Part shown: positions 1 through 6,533 of the stretch, in pieces
Layout: each line of letters opens with the position of its first letter
Position numbering within the stretch: the first letter of the stretch is position 1
The notes under the pieces: generated by a model
The model's input: the letters and a program-made list of their open reading frames with translations, nothing else
Told to the model about the DNA's origin: nothing
Database searches by the model: none
Made by a program: the position numbers and the translations under genes
Assembly (NCBI RefSeq): GCF_018130765.1
Contig: NZ_JAFCJZ010000010.1
Location: 62,001 to 126,000, forward strand
Reading direction: 5' to 3'
From: Bradyrhizobium iriomotense
Lineage (GTDB): Bacteria > Pseudomonadota > Alphaproteobacteria > Rhizobiales > Xanthobacteraceae
DNA: 64,000 nt

Positions 1-42
1 CATCATACGTACCACTACGGGTCCAGTATTGGTACGGGTTAG
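1..42 (+). CDS. Possible 3' end of an upstream gene (partial)
   Basis: Frame 1 is open from the window edge to a TAG at 40-42 and would end in HHTYHYGSSIGTG. The composition is plausible for a real C-terminus, but 13 codons cannot establish a gene. No family recognised. From 43 to 208 I see no gene; this stretch holds the leader of the ParA-type gene. Confidence 0.2.
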   Translation, partial: HHTYHYGSSIGTG

Positions 43-208
43 CTGGCATTCCCGATTCCGCCATCATCGTTACCGTTGATTCGGACCTCCGCGATCCTCC
101 CTTTGGATCGGGCCGGCACGTCCTGAGCGAGAAGAGCTCAGCATCCAGAAGCGATGCACGTTCGCGTGGCGTATCCCTGACCCAGCACTCCAAAGGATTG
201 AACTTCAA

Positions 209-952
209 ATGCACACGATCGTACTGGCCACCCAAAAGGGCGGCAGTGGCAAGAGCACGCTTGCCATCGGCCTCGCGCTGGCAGCCAAGCAGGCCGGCTT
301 CACCGTCCGACTGATCGAGACCGACCCGCAGGGCACCCTCTCCAACTGGCAGCGCCGCCGCACCACCGACGATCTTGTGGTCGAGCCGATCTATCACGCC
401 GCCGATATCGCGCCGCGCCTGAAGATGCTGGCCGACAGCGGCCTCCAGCTCGCGATCGTCGACACCGCGGCCGGCCTTTCCGCCGCCACCACCGCCGCGA
501 TCCGCCATTCCGACCTCTGCCTGATCCCGGCCCGCCCGAGCGTCGCCGACATCGAGGCGACCATCTCGACGCTGAGCGTCGCGCGCGCCTGGAAGCGTCC
601 CTACAGCTTCGTGCTGAACCAGACGCCGATCCGCGGCCAGCGCATCGACAACGCCGCGAACAGCCTCGCCGAGGAAGCGGCGCTCGATCTCACTGATGTG
701 CTCGCGCGCCCGCTGATCGTGATGCGCAACGACCACCAGGACTCGCTCGCCAGCGGCCTCGCGGTGAGCGAATTCGCGCCGAACGGCAAATCGGCAGACG
801 AGATCCGCGGCCTCTGGCGCTGGATCGAGACCCGGCTCGAGCTCGAAGCCACGACCAATGTCCTGATCGACCAGGACATCTCGGTTGCGGACGGCATGCT
901 GCACGTCGCCGCCGAGCTTGCGGCAGACGAGACCACGACCCTGGCGACCTGA
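209..952 (+). CDS. ParA/MinD-family P-loop ATPase (orphan)
   Basis: This 247-aa protein has the deviant Walker A motif KGGSGKST at residues 10-17, the following ETDPQG segment (about 38-42), and a Walker B-like LAIVDTAAG around residue 85. These are the signatures of ParA/MinD/Soj ATPases, which bind ATP as sandwich dimers and position DNA or protein cargo. No ParB, parS cluster or plasmid functions sit next to it, so a role in partition cannot be assumed; chromosomal orphan ParA proteins often position other cargo. ATG start with AAAGGA about 11 nt upstream. It is followed by a hairpin and converges on mutM. Confidence 0.8.
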   Translation: MHTIVLATQKGGSGKSTLAIGLALAAKQAGFTVRLIETDPQGTLSNWQRRRTTDDLVVEPIYHAADIAPRLKMLADSGLQLAIVDTAAGLSAATTAAIRHSDLCLIPARPSVADIEATISTLSVARAWKRPYSFVLNQTPIRGQRIDNAANSLAEEAALDLTDVLARPLIVMRNDHQDSLASGLAVSEFAPNGKSADEIRGLWRWIETRLELEATTNVLIDQDISVADGMLHVAAELAADETTTLAT

Positions 953-1009
953 GCAGGGCGATCGCTCAGACGGCAGCCGGCCCTTCTCCATCCGGAAAGG
1001 CCCCAGCGA

Positions 1010-1047
1010 CGAAGCAATCCGGCCCCCAGCCCGGCCGGATTGCTTCG
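1010..1047. repeat. Intergenic hairpin between convergent parA-like gene and mutM
   Basis: Arms CGAAGCAATCCGGCC (1010-1024) and GGCCGGATTGCTTCG (1033-1047) are exact reverse complements around an 8-nt loop. The same GAAGCAATCC arm occurs in the repeat at 40809-40930, so this is probably a copy of a dispersed palindromic element. It may also end transcription from both converging genes, although there is no clear T-tract. Confidence 0.7.
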
Positions 1048-1094
1048 CTCCATCCGGGCTACGAGTTCGCGCTTTCAGGCTTCGACCTTCACAC

Positions 1095-1976
1095 TCACTT
1101 CTGACATTTCGCGCACCAGAAGGTCGACCGGCCGTTCTGGGTAAAGCGCTTGATCGTGCCGCCGCAGCGCGGCGTCGTGCATTTCTCGCCTTCGCGGTCA
1201 TAGACCTTGAACGAATGCTGGAAATAGCCGAGCTCACCCGAGGTCTGGCGGTGATCGCGCAGGCTGGAGCCGCCGGCCTTGATCGCATCGTTCAGCACGG
1301 TGTGGATCGCACCAACCAGTCGCTTTGCATGATCGGTCGGCTCGCCCTTCCTGGTCGACAGCGTTGCCGCGATCCGACGCGGCGACAGATGCGAGCGGTG
1401 CAGCGCCTCGCAGACATAGATGTTGCCAAGGCCGGCCACTACGCGCTGATCGAGCAGCGCGGCCTTCAGATTCGTCTTCTTGCCTTCGCAGGACCGGGCC
1501 AGCATCGCGGCGTCGAACGCGTTGCCGAGCGGCTCGGGACCGAGCCCGCGCAACAGCGGCTCGTCCTCGAGCGCGTTGCGCGCGATCACTTTCATGTAAC
1601 CGAAGCGGCGCGGATCGTTGAAGACGATGTCGGCGCCCGAGGACATCCGAAACAGCACGTGGTCGTGCGCGGAGTCCTTGCCCTTCGGATAGTGAAACTC
1701 GCCGAGCACCGTGCCGTTATCCGGCTTGATGACGCGGAACGAGCCCGACATGCCCAGATGCATCAGCAACACGTCGCCGGAGGCGAGATCGGCCATGAGA
1801 TATTTTGCCCGGCGGCCAAGCCCCGTGACGACCTGCCCCTGGAGCCGGGCCACGAAGTCCGGCTGGAACGGAAAGCGCAGATCCGGCCGGCGGGCCTCCG
1901 CGACGACGATCTTCGCACCCTCCATGACGGGCTGAAGGCCGCGGCGGACGGTCTCGACTTCGGGCAATTCAGGCAT
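1095..1976 (-). CDS. mutM: Formamidopyrimidine-DNA glycosylase (Fpg/MutM)
   Basis: Removes 8-oxoguanine and formamidopyrimidines from DNA and nicks the abasic site. The protein (293 aa) begins M-PELPEVETVRRGL, with the catalytic N-terminal proline exposed after Met removal and Glu next to it. It has the central H2TH region and ends with a four-cysteine zinc finger (C266, C271, C288, C291) that contacts DNA. The length is typical. It is divergent from ubiE with about 80 nt between starts, a conserved alphaproteobacterial arrangement. Confidence 0.97.
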   Translation of the reverse strand: MPELPEVETVRRGLQPVMEGAKIVVAEARRPDLRFPFQPDFVARLQGQVVTGLGRRAKYLMADLASGDVLLMHLGMSGSFRVIKPDNGTVLGEFHYPKGKDSAHDHVLFRMSSGADIVFNDPRRFGYMKVIARNALEDEPLLRGLGPEPLGNAFDAAMLARSCEGKKTNLKAALLDQRVVAGLGNIYVCEALHRSHLSPRRIAATLSTRKGEPTDHAKRLVGAIHTVLNDAIKAGGSSLRDHRQTSGELGYFQHSFKVYDREGEKCTTPRCGGTIKRFTQNGRSTFWCAKCQK

Positions 1977-2057
1977 GGTCAGGCATTCACCTTATGAGGG
2001 CGGTGTGATAGCGCCATTGCGGCGGCCGCGCTATGGTCCGCCTCGTGGAGTAGAGTA

Positions 2058-2819
2058 ATGGATCGGCCGGGCGAAACCACGCATTTTGGCTTCAAAGACG
2101 TCCCCCTGGGGGACAAGCAGACGCTGGTGAACGATGTGTTTCACAGCGTGGCGTCGCGCTATGACTTGATGAACGATTTGATGTCCGGCGGCCTGCACCG
2201 GGTCTGGAAGGACATCATGATCAACGCGCTGGACCCGCCGAGGAGCGACCGGCCGTTCGCCTTGCTCGACGTCGCCGGCGGCACCGGCGACATCTCGTTC
2301 CGTGCCGCCAAGGCGGCCGGCCCCGGCTTCCACGCCACGGTCTGCGACATCAATTCCGATATGCTCGCGGTGGGGCGCGAGCGCGCCGCCAAGCGCCATC
2401 TCGAGACCCAGGTCGATTTCGTCGAAGGCAACGCCGAGGCGCTCGCCTTCGCCGACCGCAGCTTCGACGCCTATACGATCGCTTTCGGCATTCGCAACGT
2501 GCCGCAGATCAACCCTGCGCTGCGCGAGGCCTATCGCGTGCTGAGGCCCGGCAGTCGCTTCCTGTGCCTGGAATTCTCCACCGTCGAGATGCCCGGGCTC
2601 GACAAGCTCTATGATCTGTTCTCGTTCAAGGTGATCCCGCCGCTCGGCCGCATGGTCACGGGCGACGCCGAGTCCTACCAATATCTCGTCGAATCGATCC
2701 GCAAGTTTCCGAAGCCTGCCGCCTTCGCCGACATGATCCGCGAAGCCGGCTTTTCCCGTGTGAGCTGGCAGACACTCTCCGGCGGCATCGTCGCACTGCA
2801 TTCGGGCTGGCGTTTGTGA
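2058..2819 (+). CDS. ubiE: Ubiquinone/menaquinone biosynthesis C-methyltransferase UbiE
   Basis: SAM-dependent methyltransferase (253 aa) that C-methylates the benzoquinol ring in ubiquinone synthesis. The SAM-binding glycine loop LDVAGGTGDISF starts at about residue 70 and is followed by VCDINSDML. FGIRNVPQ and the C-terminal LSGGIVALHSGWR match UbiE. Its TGA overlaps the GTG of ubiB by 4 nt (2816-2819), so the two are translationally coupled. Confidence 0.96.
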   Translation: MDRPGETTHFGFKDVPLGDKQTLVNDVFHSVASRYDLMNDLMSGGLHRVWKDIMINALDPPRSDRPFALLDVAGGTGDISFRAAKAAGPGFHATVCDINSDMLAVGRERAAKRHLETQVDFVEGNAEALAFADRSFDAYTIAFGIRNVPQINPALREAYRVLRPGSRFLCLEFSTVEMPGLDKLYDLFSFKVIPPLGRMVTGDAESYQYLVESIRKFPKPAAFADMIREAGFSRVSWQTLSGGIVALHSGWRL

Positions 2820-4390
2820 TCTCTGCTTTCACCCACATTTCGCGCCTGATCCGCGCCGCGCTCGTGTTCGCGCGCGAGGGCGTGTTCGGTTCCGTCGATC
2901 CGAGCCTCGTGCCGCCGCCAGGCCAGCTCGCGCTGAAGCTTGCGCGCCTCGTCGAACGGCGCGGTCCAAAGCACGGACCACGGCTGACGCGCGCGCTGAC
3001 CCGGATGGGCCCGGCCTATCTCAAGCTCGGGCAGTTTCTGGCGACGCGTCCCGACGTCGTCGGCGTCGTCATCGCGCGTGACCTGGAAAGCCTTCAGGAT
3101 CGGCTGCCGCCGTTCTCGCAAGCCGAAGCGGAAGCCGTGATCGCGAGCTCGCTGGAGCGTCCGCTGACGGACGTATTCGCGAGTCTCGGCCCGCCGGTCG
3201 CGGCAGCCTCGATCGCACAGGTGCATCGCGGCGAGGTGTCGCGCGACGGTGTTCGCAAGCCTGTTGCGGTCAAGGTGCTGCGGCCCAACGTGGCCGCGCG
3301 ATTCCGCCGCGACCTCTCCGATTTCTTCTACGTTGCGCACAAGGCCGAGACCTATTCGGCCGAGGCGCGGCGGCTGCGCCTGATCGAGGTCATCAACACC
3401 ATGTCGCGCTCGGTCGCGATGGAGATGGACCTGCGGCTGGAAGCGGCTGCAATGTCGGAGATGGCGGAGAACACAGGCGACGATCCTGATTTTCGCGTGC
3501 CGACCGTCGACTGGGACCGCACCACGCACAACGTGCTGACGATGGAATGGATCGACGGCATCGCGCTGAACGATCACAAGCGCCTGCAAGAGGCGCAGGT
3601 CGACCTGCCCGATCTCGGCCGCAAGGTGATCCAGAGCTTTCTGCGCCACGCATTGCGCGACGGCTTCTTCCACGCCGACATGCATCCGGGCAATTTGTTC
3701 CTCGATGACGCTGGCCGCCTCGTTGCGGTCGATTTCGGCATCATGGGCCGGCTGGGGATGAAGGAGCGGCGCTTCCTCGCCGAGATCCTGCTTGGCTTCA
3801 TCACCCGCGACTATCGCCGCGTGGCGGAAGTGCATTTCGAGGCGGGCTATGTGCCCGCGCACCATTCGGTCGAGAATTTCGCGCAAGCCATCCGCGCCAT
3901 CGGCGAGCCCATTCACAACCGCACCGCCGAGGAGATCTCGATGGCGCGGCTGCTGACGCTGCTGCTCGAGGTCACCGGGCTGTTCGACATGACGACGCGG
4001 CCCGAGCTGATCCTGCTGCAGAAGACCATGGTCGTCGTCGAAGGCGTGGCGCGCGGCTTCAATCCCAAGCTCGACATCTGGAAGGTCGCCGACCCCGTGG
4101 TGCGCGAATGGATCGAACGCAATCTCGGCCCGATCGGCCGGGTGCAGGGCGCGCTGTCCGGCACCGGCGAGCTCGCGCGCGTGCTGATGCGCCTGCCCGA
4201 CATCGCGCAGCGCTCCGTCGTGGTGCTCGAGCAGCTCGAGACCATGACGCGGGAGGGCCTGCGGCTGTCGCCGGAGAGCATTGCGGCCATGGGCCGCAGC
4301 GAGGGCCGCAAGAACCGCTGGCGCACCGTGGCGCTCTGGATCATCGCCGCGACCTTCATCGGGATCCTGATCGCCGTCCGGAATCTATGA
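2816..4390 (+). CDS. ubiB: UbiB/ABC1 atypical kinase, ubiquinone biosynthesis
   Basis: ADCK/UbiB-family protein-kinase-like ATPase (524 aa) required for ubiquinone biosynthesis at the membrane. The family KxGQ motif is KLGQ at residues 70-73, followed by the alanine-rich nucleotide loop (AAASIAQVH), the VAVKVLRP lysine strand, the HADMHPGN catalytic loop and the VDFGIMG metal-binding motif. A hydrophobic C-terminal segment (last ~22 residues) is the membrane anchor. GTG start overlapping ubiE. Its stop codon lies inside the first palindrome upstream of coaBC. Confidence 0.95.
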   Translation: MISAFTHISRLIRAALVFAREGVFGSVDPSLVPPPGQLALKLARLVERRGPKHGPRLTRALTRMGPAYLKLGQFLATRPDVVGVVIARDLESLQDRLPPFSQAEAEAVIASSLERPLTDVFASLGPPVAAASIAQVHRGEVSRDGVRKPVAVKVLRPNVAARFRRDLSDFFYVAHKAETYSAEARRLRLIEVINTMSRSVAMEMDLRLEAAAMSEMAENTGDDPDFRVPTVDWDRTTHNVLTMEWIDGIALNDHKRLQEAQVDLPDLGRKVIQSFLRHALRDGFFHADMHPGNLFLDDAGRLVAVDFGIMGRLGMKERRFLAEILLGFITRDYRRVAEVHFEAGYVPAHHSVENFAQAIRAIGEPIHNRTAEEISMARLLTLLLEVTGLFDMTTRPELILLQKTMVVVEGVARGFNPKLDIWKVADPVVREWIERNLGPIGRVQGALSGTGELARVLMRLPDIAQRSVVVLEQLETMTREGLRLSPESIAAMGRSEGRKNRWRTVALWIIAATFIGILIAVRNL

Positions 4391-4427
4391 TTGCACTGCA
4401 ATCATACGAGTGATAGCATCGCTATCA
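4386..4427. promoter_or_regulatory. Two tandem palindromes upstream of coaBC, putative RHH operator
   Basis: Arms TATGATTGCA (4386-4395) and TGCAATCATA (4397-4406) form a perfect palindrome around one base. Arms TGATAGC (4411-4417) and GCTATCA (4421-4427) form a second around ATC. They give four related half-sites: TGATTGCA, TGCAATCA, TGATAGCA and CGCTATCA, with the two palindromes centred about 23 bp apart. They end 20 nt before the coaBC ATG. The TGATAGCA half-site matches, from memory, that described for the FitAB antitoxin operator of Neisseria. Because the encoded protein starts with a FitA-like domain, autoregulation is the natural inference. Not demonstrated. Confidence 0.65.
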
Positions 4428-4447
4428 TTCCGTGCTGGAGGGGCGTC

Positions 4448-5887
4448 ATGGCAAGCCTGACCATCCGCAAGCTCGACGATGCCGTCAAAACCTATTTGCG
4501 GCTGCGCTCGGCCAAGAACCGCAGGTCGGTCGAGGAAGAGGTCCGGGTCATCCTGCGGGAACTGATCGAGGGCCGCGAGGAGCCGCTGACGCCGTTTTCG
4601 GCGCCCCCGGCACAGTCCACCGCCCCGACGCCCCAGCGCACGGGCGCTGCTCCCGAGGCCAGCGTCACCCTGATCATCGGCGGCGGGATTGCGGCCTATA
4701 AGTCGCTCGACCTGATCCGAAGGCTGAAGGAGCGCCGTGTCGAGGTCCGCTGCGTGCTGACCAAGGCCGCGCAGCAGTTCGTCACGCCGCTGGCGGTGAG
4801 CGCACTCTCGCATGAGCGCGTCTACACCGACCTGTTCGACCCCCAGAGCGAGTTCGACGCCGGCCATATCCGTCTCGCCCGCGGCTGCGACTTGATCGTG
4901 GTGGCACCGGCGACCGCCGATCTGATGGCGAAGATGGCGAACGGCCATGCCGACGATCTCGCCAGCGCCATCCTGCTCGCCACCAACAGAAAGATCCTGC
5001 TGGCACCGGCGATGAACCCGCTGATGTGGAACAACGCCGCGACTCGGCGCAACCTTGCACAGCTTCAGCGCGACGGCGTGGTGCTGGTCGGGCCAAATTC
5101 CGGCGAGATGGCGGAGGCGGGCGAGGCCGGTGTCGGCCGCATGTCGGAAGCGATCGAGATCGCCAATGCCGCCGAGCGGTTGCTGCGGCCGCCGGTGCCG
5201 AAACCGCTCGCCGGCAAGCGCGTGCTGATCACCGCAGGTCCGACCCACGAGCCGATCGATCCGGTGCGCTACATCGCCAACCGCTCCTCCGGCAAGCAGG
5301 GCTTTGCCATCGCCGCCGCGGCGCAGGCCGCGGGCGCCGAGGTGATTCTGGTGAGCGGCCCGGTCGATCTCGACGATCCCGCTGGCGTCACGGTGAAGCA
5401 CGTGGAGTCGGCGCGGCAGATGCTTGAGCAGGTCCAGGCGGCACTGCCCGCCGACATCGCGATCTTTGCCGCCGCCGTCGCCGACTGGCGCGTCGCCAAT
5501 GAGGGCGAGCAGAAGCTGAAGAAGACGTCAGCCGGCATGCCGCCGCTTCAGCTGGTCGAGAACCCCGACATCCTCGCCACGATCTCGAAGCTCACCGACA
5601 AGCGCCCGCCGCTGGTGATCGGCTTTGCCGCGGAGACCGAGCATCTCATCGACAACGCCAAGACCAAGCTCGCCCGCAAGGGCTGCGACTGGATCGTCGC
5701 CAACGACGTCTCGCCTGCGACCGGCGTGATGGGCGGCGACCGCAACACTGTCCACCTCTTAAGCCGCAAGGGCGGAGAGATTGCAGTTGATTCCTGGCCC
5801 GTGATGACCAAGGAACAGGTCGCCATCGAACTGGTCGCACACATCGCCAGAAGCGTGACCGACAAATCCCGGGAGCCGGCATCTTGA
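4448..5887 (+). CDS. coaBC: CoaBC with N-terminal FitA-like ribbon-helix-helix domain
   Basis: Bifunctional phosphopantothenate-cysteine ligase and phosphopantothenoylcysteine decarboxylase of coenzyme A synthesis (479 aa). I place the start at 4448 (MASLTIRKLDD) because GGAGGGG lies just upstream. Residues 1 to about 42 resemble FitA-type RHH antitoxins. A Pro/Ala/Thr-rich linker (about 46-65) leads to the flavin-binding CoaC domain (GGGIAAYKSLDL, catalytic His140 in AGHIRLAR, PAMN motif) and then the CoaB domain (ITAGPTHEPIDPVR, NRSSGKQG). The cysteine expected in the CoaC ACG motif is absent; Glu223 lies in the aligned GEMAEAGEAGVGRM segment. Unlike the tightly overlapping neighbours, coaBC is preceded by a 57-nt gap holding palindromes. 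The last base pairs overlap dut. Confidence 0.93.
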   Translation: MASLTIRKLDDAVKTYLRLRSAKNRRSVEEEVRVILRELIEGREEPLTPFSAPPAQSTAPTPQRTGAAPEASVTLIIGGGIAAYKSLDLIRRLKERRVEVRCVLTKAAQQFVTPLAVSALSHERVYTDLFDPQSEFDAGHIRLARGCDLIVVAPATADLMAKMANGHADDLASAILLATNRKILLAPAMNPLMWNNAATRRNLAQLQRDGVVLVGPNSGEMAEAGEAGVGRMSEAIEIANAAERLLRPPVPKPLAGKRVLITAGPTHEPIDPVRYIANRSSGKQGFAIAAAAQAAGAEVILVSGPVDLDDPAGVTVKHVESARQMLEQVQAALPADIAIFAAAVADWRVANEGEQKLKKTSAGMPPLQLVENPDILATISKLTDKRPPLVIGFAAETEHLIDNAKTKLARKGCDWIVANDVSPATGVMGGDRNTVHLLSRKGGEIAVDSWPVMTKEQVAIELVAHIARSVTDKSREPAS

Positions 5888-6342
5888 GCACGAAGGTCAC
5901 CGTCGAACTGCAGCGCCTCGCCCATGCCGAGGGCCTGCCGCTGCCGTCCTATCAGACCGCGGAAGCCGCCGGCCTCGACCTGATGGCCGCGGTGCCGGAT
6001 GCCGAGCCGATGACGCTCGCGCCCGGCCAATATGCGCTGGTGCCGACCGGCCTTGCGATCGCCCTGCCACCCGCGCACGAGGCACAGGTGCGGCCGCGCT
6101 CGGGGCTTGCCGCCAAGCACGGCGTCACGGTGCTGAACTCGCCCGGAACCATCGACGCCGACTACCGCGGCGAGATTAAGGTGATCCTGATCAACCACGG
6201 CGCAGTGCCGTTCGTGATCAAGCGCGGCGAACGCATCGCGCAGATGGTGATCGCGCCCGTGGTGCAGGCCGCGCTGGTTCCGGTGGAGACCTTGTCCGCG
6301 ACCGATCGCGGTGCCGGCGGCTTCGGCTCCACCGGCCGCTAA
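5884..6342 (+). CDS. dut: Deoxyuridine 5'-triphosphate nucleotidohydrolase (dUTPase)
   Basis: Hydrolyses dUTP to dUMP and pyrophosphate, keeping uracil out of DNA and supplying dTMP synthesis. The 152-aa protein has the trimeric dUTPase motifs: GLDLMAA, PRSGLAAKHGVTVLNSPGTID, the YRGEIKVILIN segment, RIAQMVI and the C-terminal DRGAGGFGSTG P-loop-like motif. The start is a TTG overlapping the coaBC stop by 4 nt; no ATG lies before the conserved core. Coupling to coaBC is a recurrent bacterial arrangement. Confidence 0.95.
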   Translation: MSTKVTVELQRLAHAEGLPLPSYQTAEAAGLDLMAAVPDAEPMTLAPGQYALVPTGLAIALPPAHEAQVRPRSGLAAKHGVTVLNSPGTIDADYRGEIKVILINHGAVPFVIKRGERIAQMVIAPVVQAALVPVETLSATDRGAGGFGSTGR

Positions 6343-6533
6343 CACACGGCAATTCCAGCCGAATCACCCGAAGAACTACGTGCATCCGGAACCGCGCTGC
6401 CGGCATTTTTTTCGGGCCGCGTTTGCGTTCACGATCTGGACTCTTACCGGTGGAGTCGCGGTGGGGGTATTGTCTTTTGATTCGCGTGCGGCGGGGGTCG
6501 CCGCGCGTAAATCCGTGCGGTCTTGGGGCAACT

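Noticed and set aside
209..952. Complete ParAB partition locus
   Set aside because: Only the ATPase is present; no ParB-like gene or parS-type palindrome cluster next to it.
2675..3916. 413-aa minus-strand frame opposite ubiB
   Set aside because: Shadow of ubiB; no motifs and no ribosome site.
4448..4573. Separate small antitoxin gene upstream of coaBC
   Set aside because: No stop codon separates the RHH segment from the CoaC domain; they are one continuous frame with a single good ribosome site.
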